Shown: positions 1 through 6,562, counted from the first letter of the stretch. The stretch: DNA of 12,506 nucleotides from an uncultured Lachnospiraceae bacterium (GCA_902803155.1 CADCOU010000067.1:1-12506); one strand, 5' to 3'. Notes: generated by a model not told the origin, from the sequence alone. A program made the numbers and translations.

Positions 1-705
1 CAGATCCCAGTCATCGTAGTCCGGGGCTCTGCCGTCATGCGGCTTGCCGGAACGCAGCTTCTTTCCGATCTGCATCAGGAAGGTCGTGCCGTTTTCCTGT
101 ACGAATCGGTTTTCTCTCTCTTTGGGGTCAAGATCCGGATACAGATCCTCCAGTTCCTGCGCAGTGATGAACGTGACATCCGGAGTGTGCAGCGGCAGTT
201 CGTAGAGATCCGGGAACTGTGCATGCAGATTCATCTCTGTAGCACAGACTGCGGAGACGATCGCCCGTACGGTTCTCTGCAGGAAGTCTATGTTGCGGTC
301 TTCCAGCCGAATCACTTTCTCCCAGTCCCACTGATCCACATACACGGAATGGAGATTGTCCAGTTCCTCGTCCCGGCGGATCGCGTTCATGTCGGTATAA
401 AGCCCCTTGCCGGTATGGAAACCGTAATCCCTGAGCGCCATGCGTTTCCACTTTGCGAGGGACTGCACGACCTGTGCCTGGGTTCCGGTATCTTTCAGAT
501 CAAAAGTGACCTTGCGCTCATAACCGTTCAGGTCATCGTTCAGACCTGTGGATGCTTCGAGAAACAGGGGGGCGCTGACGCGGTGAAGCTGAAGCGTTGC
601 CGCCAGGGTGTCTCCGAACTGGCGCTTGATCGTACCGATCGCTTTCTGTGTATCGTACATGGACAGCAGTGGTTTGTAGCCGTCCGGGATGTAGATGTGA
701 CTCAT
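1..705 (-). CDS. asnA: Aspartate-ammonia ligase (asparagine synthetase A), 3' end cut by window
   Basis: AsnA makes asparagine from aspartate, ammonia and ATP (released as AMP and PPi) in the cytoplasm; it is a class II aminoacyl-tRNA-synthetase-like fold. Reading leftward from an ATG at 705-703 gives an open frame of 235 codons to the edge, so roughly the last 100 of the usual ~330 residues are missing. Recognisable AsnA blocks are SLAKWKR (residues 82-88), a GKGLYTDMNAIRRDE segment (about 99-113), HSVYVDQWDWE (119-129), a QELEDLYPDLD segment and, near the edge, GKKLRSGKPHDGRAPDYDDW. The ribosome binding site AAGAGGA lies about 8 nt before the ATG. The gene diverges from holA. Many Firmicute asparagine genes are controlled by a T-box, but this leader (about 15-20 nt) is too short to hold one. 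Identification is from motif memory, but the blocks are distinctive. Confidence 0.96.
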   Translation of the reverse strand, partial: MSHIYIPDGYKPLLSMYDTQKAIGTIKRQFGDTLAATLQLHRVSAPLFLEASTGLNDDLNGYERKVTFDLKDTGTQAQVVQSLAKWKRMALRDYGFHTGKGLYTDMNAIRRDEELDNLHSVYVDQWDWEKVIRLEDRNIDFLQRTVRAIVSAVCATEMNLHAQFPDLYELPLHTPDVTFITAQELEDLYPDLDPKERENRFVQENGTTFLMQIGKKLRSGKPHDGRAPDYDDWDL

Positions 706-725
706 TGCCGGATTCCTCTTTTCTT

Positions 726-755
726 ATTATAATCAATCTTGATAGTGATTCACTA
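726..755 (-). promoter_or_regulatory. Candidate sigma-A promoter for asnA
   Basis: On the minus strand a perfect -10 TATAAT (positions 731-726) is preceded, 18 bp upstream, by TAGTGA (755-750), a weak -35. The start of transcription would fall near 719, leaving a very short leader. The -35 half lies inside a palindrome shared with the holA promoter. The -10 is convincing; the -35 is not consensus. Confidence 0.6.
743..755. promoter_or_regulatory. Palindrome between the asnA and holA promoters (possible operator)
   Basis: TAGTGA-T-TCACTA is a perfect 6-bp inverted repeat around a single central base. Its right arm coincides with the -35 position of the asnA promoter and its left arm with that of the holA promoter, so a dimeric regulator bound here could affect both. 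I cannot match it to a known regulator box; it could also simply reflect two similar -35 elements facing each other. Confidence 0.4.
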
Positions 756-771
756 ATCAACTGATTATATA
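743..771 (+). promoter_or_regulatory. Candidate sigma-A promoter for holA
   Basis: TAGTGA (743-748), 17 bp, then TATATA (766-771). The -35 matches consensus at only 3 of 6 bases, so this may be a weak or activator-dependent promoter. It is the best pair in the 91-bp gap and leaves a leader of about 20 nt to the ATG at 797. Confidence 0.45.
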
Positions 772-796
772 CGCACCGGAACTTTATTGTAAAGAG

Positions 797-1972
797 ATGG
801 CAGTTACAAAACAGAAAGCGAAAAATCAGGGCATGATGCTTCTTCGGGAGGACATTGAGAATAAGTCTTTCCGGAAGGTTTATCTGCTGTTCGGGGAAGA
901 GGACTATCTCGTTCAGCAGTATAAGCATGACCTGATCCGTGCGGTTGTGGATTCGGAGGATGCCATGAACCTGAATATCCACCGCTCGGAGAACCTTGAC
1001 TGGGGACAGATCCAGGATGAGATCCTGTCTATGCCTTTTTTCGCCGACCGCCGCATGGTAGTGCTGGAAGATACGAAGCTGTTTATGAGCAGGAATGTGG
1101 GAAAAGGTTCCGGTCAGGCAGCGGAAGACCGGGAAGCGGACGATGCAGAAGAGCCTGCCTCTCCGGACGGAGAAGATGCTTCAGCCGGCACGGAAGGCCC
1201 GGATGAACAGGACCTGAGTGCGATGATCGCAGCCTTCCTGCCGAAGATACCCGATACCACTGTTGTCCTTTTTGTCGAGCAGCCGGATGAAAAAAAGGCC
1301 GGAGGCAGGAAGGGGAAGGTCAGCGTTGATAAGAGAGGAAAGCTGTACAGAGCAGTCTCGAAGGAAGGGCTGGCGGCAGAGTTTGAACAGCAGGACATGC
1401 AGAGCCTTACCCGCTGGGTGGCCGGAAGATTGACTGCCGAGAAGATCCGCATCACATCCGGTGCCATGGAACGTTTTCTCCAGATGACAGGAAGCGACAT
1501 GTCTCACATTGAGACGGAGACCGAGAAACTGGTCTCATATGCCGGAGAGGGAGGCGTGATCCATCTGTCGGATGTGGAAGCGATTACCAGTGAGATCCTG
1601 GAAGGGAAGGTTTTCCGGATGATAGATCTCATCGCGCGTCATGACCGTATCCAGGCGTTGAATCTGTACTATGACCTGCTGCAGCTGCGGGAACCTCCCA
1701 GGATGATTTTGTCACTTCTGATGAAACAGTTTGACCGGATGATGCTTGCGAAAGAGGTGCTTTCTTCCGGCGGCGGCATTCCGCAGATCATGAGCGAACT
1801 CAAACTTGCGGACTGGCAGGCCAGGCAGCTGGTCGGACAGGCAAAGTACTATACCCCTCAGCAGATCAGGAACCTGACCGAGGAGTGTGTAAGGATGCAG
1901 CAGCTGGTGCAGTCCGGACGGATGGAAGAACGGCTGGCTGCGGAGATACTGATATTGAAGAGTTCCTGCTGA
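797..1972 (+). CDS. holA: DNA polymerase III subunit delta, with charged insertions
   Basis: The delta subunit is the part of the clamp loader that opens the beta sliding clamp. The 391-residue product shows the family start (KVYLLFGEEDYLVQQY, residues 28-43), LSMPFFADRRMVVLED (78-92), a VVLFVE strand (156-161) followed by a VDKRGKLYRAV segment (177-187), and the C-terminal helical collar. It is about 50 residues longer than usual. The extra length is an acidic low-complexity stretch (about 101-137) and a short basic one (about 163-176), both within the N-terminal AAA+-like domain. The start is uncertain: ATG 797 has AAAGAG directly against it, while ATG 833 or 836, twelve or thirteen codons later, sits close to where most homologues begin and has AGGG upstream. 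Stop TGA. It converges with rpsT, as in Bacillus. Confidence 0.95.
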   Translation: MAVTKQKAKNQGMMLLREDIENKSFRKVYLLFGEEDYLVQQYKHDLIRAVVDSEDAMNLNIHRSENLDWGQIQDEILSMPFFADRRMVVLEDTKLFMSRNVGKGSGQAAEDREADDAEEPASPDGEDASAGTEGPDEQDLSAMIAAFLPKIPDTTVVLFVEQPDEKKAGGRKGKVSVDKRGKLYRAVSKEGLAAEFEQQDMQSLTRWVAGRLTAEKIRITSGAMERFLQMTGSDMSHIETETEKLVSYAGEGGVIHLSDVEAITSEILEGKVFRMIDLIARHDRIQALNLYYDLLQLREPPRMILSLLMKQFDRMMLAKEVLSSGGGIPQIMSELKLADWQARQLVGQAKYYTPQQIRNLTEECVRMQQLVQSGRMEERLAAEILILKSSC

Positions 1973-1981
1973 GGACAAAAT

Positions 1982-2018
1982 AAAAGGCGCATCGGGATGA
2001 CGGTCCGATGCGCTTTTT
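1982..2018. terminator. Bidirectional intrinsic terminator between holA and rpsT
   Basis: A perfect 9-bp stem, GCGCATCGG (1987-1995) with CCGATGCGC (2005-2013), closes a 9-nt loop. It is followed by TTTTT (2014-2018) for holA, and preceded by AAAA (1982-1985), which gives a T-run on the minus strand for rpsT. It therefore serves both convergent genes. Confidence 0.9.
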
Positions 2019-2059
2019 ACTGTCACGGTAATTGCAATATTCTTATAGAAGAAACGGTC

Positions 2060-2323
2060 TTACTCGGCAGAGTTGACCATCTTTGCGAGACGGGCTACCT
2101 TGCGGGAAGCGTTGTTCTTGTGAAGAACACCCTTCTTGGCTGCCTTGTCGATGATGGAAGTAGCATTGAGGAGCTCCTTCGCTGCTGCATCCTTATCGGC
2201 TGCCTTCACGGCTGCCTCGACCTTCTTGATCGCGGTCTTGACGCCTGACTTGATGGCTTTGTTTCTTTCCTGTCTGACTCTGCTTGTCAGAACACGTTTT
2301 TTAGCGGACTTAATGTTTGCCAA
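2060..2323 (-). CDS. rpsT: 30S ribosomal protein S20, TTG start
   Basis: S20 is a small basic helical protein of the 30S body that binds 16S rRNA. The start is the TTG at 2323-2321, not the ATG at 2338: the TTG gives the family N-terminus (M)ANIKSAKKRV and 87 residues, the usual length, and lies 7 nt after a strong GGAGGT (minus strand, 2336-2331). The upstream ATG overlaps that ribosome binding site and would add five residues. The protein is rich in Lys and Ala, with the typical SRVRQERNKAIKS segment and a C-terminal VLHKNNASRKVARLAKMVN segment. Stop TAA. E. coli rpsT also starts with UUG and represses its own translation; similar control here is inference. It is monocistronic, with its own promoter and terminator. 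Confidence 0.97.
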   Translation of the reverse strand: MANIKSAKKRVLTSRVRQERNKAIKSGVKTAIKKVEAAVKAADKDAAAKELLNATSIIDKAAKKGVLHKNNASRKVARLAKMVNSAE

Positions 2324-2330
2324 AACGTAC

Positions 2331-2336
2331 ACCTCC
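2331..2336 (-). promoter_or_regulatory. Ribosome binding site that fixes the rpsT TTG start
   Basis: GGAGGT on the minus strand, 7 nt upstream of TTG (2323-2321). An alternative ATG begins at 2338, within and before this site, and so cannot use it. Confidence 0.9.
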
Positions 2337-2369
2337 ATACATATTTTTCTATATTATATTCGTTCATTC

Positions 2370-2403
2370 GTGCTTGAAAGACGGACACGGACGTTTCAGG
2401 CAC
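2370..2403 (-). promoter_or_regulatory. Hairpin in the rpsT 5' leader
   Basis: Within the ~86-nt leader predicted from the rpsT promoter, GTGCCTGAAA (minus strand, 2403-2394) can pair with TTTCAAGCAC (2379-2370), leaving one C-A mismatch and a 14-nt loop. It lies near the 5' end of the message, away from the ribosome binding site. It could stabilise the mRNA or contact S20, but no function is demonstrated by the sequence. Confidence 0.4.
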
Positions 2404-2415
2404 ACATACGAAGGT

Positions 2416-2444
2416 ATTCTAATCCCCGGACATGTAAAAGTCAA
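2416..2444 (-). promoter_or_regulatory. Sigma-A promoter for rpsT
   Basis: On the minus strand TTGACT (2444-2439), 17 bp, then TAGAAT (2421-2416). Five of six bases match consensus in each element and the spacing is optimal, as expected for a ribosomal protein gene. Transcription would start near 2409. Confidence 0.8.
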
Positions 2445-2459
2445 CATCTTCTTGATGTT
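2443..2459. repeat. Inverted repeat between the rpsT and lepA promoters
   Basis: AACATC (2443-2448) and GATGTT (2454-2459) form a perfect 6-bp inverted repeat with a 5-nt spacer. It overlaps the -35 of both the rpsT and the candidate lepA promoters. It may be an operator or may be chance; I recognise no known box. Confidence 0.35.
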
Positions 2460-2480
2460 TTCATTCTCATACGGTAAACT
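2452..2480 (+). promoter_or_regulatory. Candidate sigma-A promoter for lepA-hemW
   Basis: TTGATG (2452-2457), 17 bp, then TAAACT (2475-2480). Each element matches four of six consensus bases. It would give a lepA leader of about 117 nt starting near 2487. Confidence 0.55.
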
Positions 2481-2484
2481 ACGG

Positions 2485-2522
2485 TTGCCGCGGCAATGGG
2501 CCATGGAATTGTCCTGCAGGAC
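2485..2522 (+). repeat. Two palindromes in the lepA leader
   Basis: TTGCCGCGGCAA (2485-2496) and GTCCTGCAGGAC (2511-2522) are both perfect 12-bp palindromes. A second GCGGCAA at 2546-2552 can pair with TTGCCGC at 2485-2491, offering an alternative fold. A possible 17-codon leader ORF (ATG 2503 to TGA 2556) lies across them but has no visible ribosome binding site. Function unknown. Confidence 0.35.
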
Positions 2523-2603
2523 TCTCTTGTCTCTGCGTGTGCTGCGGCAAGTCTGAAGACAGTAAAACCGGATGAACCGGACAACATATCAGGAGGACTT
2601 CCA

Positions 2604-4418
2604 TTGGCAGAATTCGATATCAGCAAAATACGCAATTTCTGCATCATTGCACACATTGACCATGGAAAATCCACGCTGGCAGACCGTATTATTGAACAGA
2701 CCGGGGTTCTGACCAGCCGTGAGATGCAGAACCAGGTCCTGGATAATATGGATATCGAGCGGGAGCGCGGTATCACGATCAAGTCGCAGACTGTCGGCGG
2801 TATCTAGCGGAGCAGGGATGGGGAGGAGTATGTCTTTAACCTGATTGACACTCCCGGCCACGTGGATTTCAACTATGAGGTCTCCAGGGCGCTGGCCGCA
2901 TGTGACGGTGCCGTGCTGGTCGTTGATGCGGCACAGGGTGTGGAAGCACAGACGCTGGGCAATGTCTATCTCGCCCTGGACCATGACCTGGAGATTCTTC
3001 CGGTCATCAATAAGATCGACCTGCCGAGCGCGGATCCGGACAGGGCAGCCTCCGAGATCGAGGACGTGATCGGACTTGACTGCGAGAACTGCCCGAAGAT
3101 ATCCGCCAAGACCGGGGAAAATGTCGAGGAAGTCCTGGAACAGATCGTACAGACACTGCCGCCTCCAGAAGGCGACAGCAATGCTCCGCTCAGCGCGCTG
3201 ATCTTTGATTCCCTGTATGACTCTTACCGGGGAGTCATTGTATTCTGCAGGGTATTTGACGGTATCCTGAAAAAGGGCATGAAGGTCCGTATGATGGCAA
3301 CCGGAACAGAAGCTGAAGTGGTGGAAGTCGGATACTTTGCTCCGGGACAGTTTGTTCCCTGCGGAGAACTGCAGGCCGGCATGGTCGGCTATTTCACGGC
3401 GTTCCTGAAAAACGTCAAGGACACCAGGGTCGGAGATACCGTGACAGATGCGGAAAATCCATGCAGTGAAGCCCTTCCGGGATATAAAAACCCCATGCCG
3501 ATGGTCTACTGCGGAGTTTATCCGGCGGACAGTGCAAGGTACCAGGATCTCCGGGATGCGCTTGAGAAACTTCAGCTGAATGATGCCTCCCTGCAGTTTG
3601 AACCGGAGACCAGTGCAGCTCTTGGATTTGGATTCCGATGCGGATTTCTCGGACTACTGCATCTGGAGATCATCCAGGAGAGACTGGAAAGAGAGTACAA
3701 CCTTGACCTGGTTACAACTGCCCCGAGTGTCATCTACAAGGTACACAAGACCGACGGTACTGTGATAGAACTTACGAATCCGTCCAATCTCCCGGATCCT
3801 TCGGAGATCGAATATATGGAGGAGCCGGTGGTTGCGGCTGAGATCATGGTGACGACAGAATTTATCGGACCGATCATGCAGCTGTGCCAGGAGAGGCGGG
3901 GAGTCTACCGGGAGACAGAGTATCTGGAAGCCGGCCGTGCGGTACTGAAGTACGACATGCCGCTGAATGAGATTATTTATGATTTCTTTGACGCCCTCAA
4001 AAGCCGATCCCGTGGGTATGCGTCCTTTGACTACGAGTTGAAGGAATATGTAAAGAGTGATCTGTGCAAACTGGACATTCTGGTCAACCGGGAACAGGTC
4101 GATGCATTGTCCTTTATCGTATTTGAAGGGAATTCTTATGAACGCGGGAGAAAGATGTGCGAAAAGCTGAAGGAGGAGATCCCGCGGCAGCTGTTTGAAA
4201 TCCCGATCCAGGCAGCCGTGAACGGCAGGATCATTGCAAGAGAGACGGTCCGGGCACTTCGCAAGGATGTCCTTGCAAAATGCTACGGCGGTGATATCAC
4301 AAGAAAGAAGAAACTGCTTGAGAAACAGAAGGAGGGCAAGAAGCGCATGCGTCAGGTAGGTTCGGTGGAGATACCGCAGAAAGCATTCATGAGTGTATTG
4401 AAACTGGACGAGCAGTGA
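2604..4418 (+). pseudogene. lepA: Elongation factor 4 (LepA GTPase), interrupted by one in-frame TAG
   Basis: LepA is a ribosome-associated translational GTPase resembling EF-G. The start is TTG 2604, six nt after AGGAGGA (2591-2597), giving MAEFDISKIRNFCIIAHIDH as in other LepA proteins. The P-loop is AHIDHGKST (16-24), followed by RGIT (55-58). Codon 68 is TAG (2805-2807), where homologues have Tyr in the pattern QxVRLxY(K/R). The same frame then continues without further stops through DTPGH (82-86), NKID (136-139), SAK (167-169) and the LepA-specific C-terminus CYGGDITRKKKLLEKQKEGK to TGA at 4418. The readthrough length of 604 residues is normal. As written, the product is a 67-residue fragment. 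Restart at GTG 2862 would give 518 residues without the P-loop and with no ribosome binding site. It could be a real null allele, a sequencing or assembly error, or a suppressed amber. Identity is certain; functional state is not. Confidence 0.93.
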
Positions 4419-4424
4419 CATGAT

Positions 4425-5615
4425 ATGAAGAAACATGAACTGGGCATCTATGTTCATATTCCATTCTGTGTCCGGAAATGCAGTTACTGTGACTTCCTGT
4501 CATTTCCCGCATCGGAGCAGATACAGACAGACTATTTCGAGACACTCAGGCGCGAAATAGACCAGTTCCGGTATGCGGAACAATATGAGGCGGTCTCCGT
4601 TTTTTTCGGAGGCGGTACCCCGTCATTCCCGGATCCCCATCAGACTGTTTCCGTACTGGATGTTCTCCGTGAGAAGTTCCGCATACGGCAGGATGCGGAG
4701 ATCACGATTGAATGCAATCCCGGAACGCTGTCAGAAGAGAAACTTCATTTATATAAGGAGGCCGGTTTCAACCGGCTGAGCCTCGGGCTTCAGAGCGCGG
4801 ACAACGGGATGCTTTCCGTTCTGGGGAGGATCCATACCTGGGAAACGTTCCGGGAAGAGTACTGCATAGCAAGAGAGGCAGGATTTACCAATATCAATGT
4901 TGATCTCATGTACGGTCTTCCTGGCCAGACCCCGGACATGTGGCGCGATACTCTGGAGAAGGTGCTCAGCCTGCCGAACGGCACCAGATTCACAGCGAGA
5001 CCGGAAGGCCCGGAGCATATCTCGGCGTACAGCCTGATTATAGAGGAAGGCACTCCGTTCTGGGAACGGTATCATGAGGATGCAGAGGTGAGAAACCGGG
5101 GGGACAGACCCCTGTTCCTTCCGGATGAACAGTCGGAAGAGGAGATGCTGCTGGATCTGAACAGGATGCTGCAGCAGACCGGAATGTACCGGTATGAGAT
5201 CTCCAACTATGCGCTCCCGGGGCACGAGAGCATCCACAATACAGGGTACTGGCTTCGAAGGGAGTATGCAGGGTTTGGACTCGGCGCATCCGCTCAGCTG
5301 GGAAAAAACCGGGAACGCAATACTTCTGATCTGAAGGAATATCTGTCCGACAAGGATGTTTCCAAAGAAATCATCACGCTTACCAGGGAAAATGAGATCG
5401 AGGAGACAATGTTTCTGGGACTCCGCATGATGCGCGGAGTGGATCTGGACAGATTCGAAGAGGTATTCCGGGAACGGGCGGAGGTCCTCTATGAGGATGT
5501 CATAACCGGCCTTACCCGGAAGGGACTTCTTGAGATCAGTAATGGATACCTTCGTCTGACAGAGCGCGGAATCTCTGTCAGCAACCTGGTGATGGCGGAG
5601 TTCCTTTTATCATAA
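4425..5615 (+). CDS. hemW: HemW heme chaperone (radical SAM, HemN-like)
   Basis: HemW belongs to the radical SAM family once annotated as oxygen-independent coproporphyrinogen III oxidase; characterised members bind and deliver heme rather than oxidise the porphyrin. The 396-residue product has HIPFCVRKCSYCDF, with the 4Fe-4S ligands Cys15, Cys19 and Cys22 (CX3CX2C). Phe at 24, where true HemN has a fourth Cys, argues for HemW. GGGTPS (62-67) is the SAM-binding glycine motif; a VDLMYGLPGQT segment and a C-terminal HemN_C-like winged-helix region follow. ATG 4425 lies 6 bp after the lepA stop with only a weak ribosome binding site, so translation is probably coupled to lepA. A lepA nonsense codon could therefore reduce hemW expression by polarity. 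Stop TAA. Confidence 0.94.
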   Translation: MKKHELGIYVHIPFCVRKCSYCDFLSFPASEQIQTDYFETLRREIDQFRYAEQYEAVSVFFGGGTPSFPDPHQTVSVLDVLREKFRIRQDAEITIECNPGTLSEEKLHLYKEAGFNRLSLGLQSADNGMLSVLGRIHTWETFREEYCIAREAGFTNINVDLMYGLPGQTPDMWRDTLEKVLSLPNGTRFTARPEGPEHISAYSLIIEEGTPFWERYHEDAEVRNRGDRPLFLPDEQSEEEMLLDLNRMLQQTGMYRYEISNYALPGHESIHNTGYWLRREYAGFGLGASAQLGKNRERNTSDLKEYLSDKDVSKEIITLTRENEIEETMFLGLRMMRGVDLDRFEEVFRERAEVLYEDVITGLTRKGLLEISNGYLRLTERGISVSNLVMAEFLLS

Positions 5616-5651
5616 GAAGTATTGATATGGCATGATCTTCAGATAACATGA

Positions 5652-5690
5652 AAATCGCCGGACAGAAACTGTCCGGCGGTTTATCTGTTT
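5652..5690. terminator. Bidirectional terminator between hemW and the SGNH gene
   Basis: A perfect 10-bp stem, CGCCGGACAG (5656-5665) and CTGTCCGGCG (5669-5678), with a 3-nt AAA loop. It is followed by GTTTATCTGTTT on the plus strand and, on the minus strand, by ATTTTC. It lies between the convergent hemW and SGNH genes. Confidence 0.85.
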
Positions 5691-5710
5691 CTGCAGTAAA
5701 TCTGTGTGTC

Positions 5711-6562
5711 TCAGAATAGCTGGTCTACCACAAAATCGTGGATCTTCAGGTAGGTCTCCGCAGTGTAGTGGAGTCCGTCCACCGTCTCGAAACCGTCCGC
5801 TTTGAGGAAGGAGGCGGAATCCAGGTAACGGTCTTCGAACTCTTCCTTCAGACGGATGTTCAGTTTCGCAACGTTCAGATTGTTCACTGTATCCAGGACT
5901 TCTTCTTCGGCGGTCTCACTGTCGATCAGAAACTCTTCATCGAGAGGGTTGACGGACAGAATGTAGAACTTCGTATCCGGATGTTCACGCACGCAGTCCC
6001 AGTAAGTCACAATATAATCATCGATTTCCTTCGGATCGTTGACGCCCAGGTTCAGGACGACCGGAAGGTCCGGGTTGGCTGCAATGGCCTGTGACATTTC
6101 GTCCATGCCGTCCTCCCGGAACCAGCGCACGCCTTCTCCGACCCTTCCGACAAATACATCATTGTCCGCGCGGTCTGTACGGCGCAGCGCATCACGCATC
6201 CCCAGAGTTCTGGAATCCCCGACGAAAATGATGCGGTGTTTCTCAGCGGAAACACTCTGTTCCGATTCTGTTTCAGACTGATCAGTCCGATCCGGTTCCG
6301 TGTGGGAGACAGCCGTTTCCGGGGTGACGGAAGAGTCTGTGTCCTGAACGGGAGCTTTCATTTCTTCTTCCGTCTGGAAAACGAACCCGGTAAACAGTTC
6401 GGATTCTTCTGTCTCTTTTATACTGCCCCGACCCAGTAATTCCGAGAGAAAACCGCCCGGACCGCTCCTCGTGCCAGGTATGAGGAAAGCCAGTCCTGCG
6501 AGCAGTACGATTCCCAGGATGCAGGCAGTGACAGCTATGATCGTTTTTTTATGCATATGCAT
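5711..6562 (-). CDS. Membrane-anchored SGNH/GDSL-type hydrolase, substrate unknown
   Basis: 283 residues. An N-terminal transmembrane helix (about 8-28, preceded by HKK) should anchor the protein with the rest outside the cell. A Ser/Thr/Glu/Asp-rich linker (about 48-108) follows, then a catalytic domain carrying the SGNH blocks: GDSRT (115-119, nucleophile Ser117), Gly in VGEG (141-144), GVND (173-176, Asn175) and DGLH (262-265, Asp and His of the triad). This architecture is common among extracellular esterases and acyl hydrolases acting on cell-wall or polysaccharide acyl groups, but the substrate cannot be read from the sequence. AGGAG lies 4 nt before ATG 6562; ATG 6556, two codons later, is an alternative with 10-nt spacing. 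Stop TGA. The gene is monocistronic and sits, inverted, between hemW and hrcA, which are neighbours in many Firmicutes. Confidence 0.88.
   Translation of the reverse strand: MHMHKKTIIAVTACILGIVLLAGLAFLIPGTRSGPGGFLSELLGRGSIKETEESELFTGFVFQTEEEMKAPVQDTDSSVTPETAVSHTEPDRTDQSETESEQSVSAEKHRIIFVGDSRTLGMRDALRRTDRADNDVFVGRVGEGVRWFREDGMDEMSQAIAANPDLPVVLNLGVNDPKEIDDYIVTYWDCVREHPDTKFYILSVNPLDEEFLIDSETAEEEVLDTVNNLNVAKLNIRLKEEFEDRYLDSASFLKADGFETVDGLHYTAETYLKIHDFVVDQLF

Noticed and set aside
37..732. Plus-strand open frame of 231 codons at the left edge
   Set aside because: It is the shadow of asnA, which runs on the minus strand off the window edge with clear AsnA motifs and its own ribosome binding site.
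706..796. T-box or other riboswitch upstream of asnA
   Set aside because: Only 91 bp separate asnA and holA and the likely leader is about 15-20 nt, too short for any T-box.
2496..2603. 36-residue N-terminal extension of LepA from ATG 2496
   Set aside because: TTG 2604 has an ideal AGGAGGA and gives the family N-terminus; the extension resembles nothing in LepA.
2862..4418. A separate gene beginning at GTG 2862
   Set aside because: This is the C-terminal part of lepA after the internal TAG, in the same frame. It has no ribosome binding site and begins inside the GTPase domain just after DTPGH.
3654..4457. Minus-strand open frame of 267 codons opposite lepA
   Set aside because: Antisense shadow of a conserved gene; no family features.
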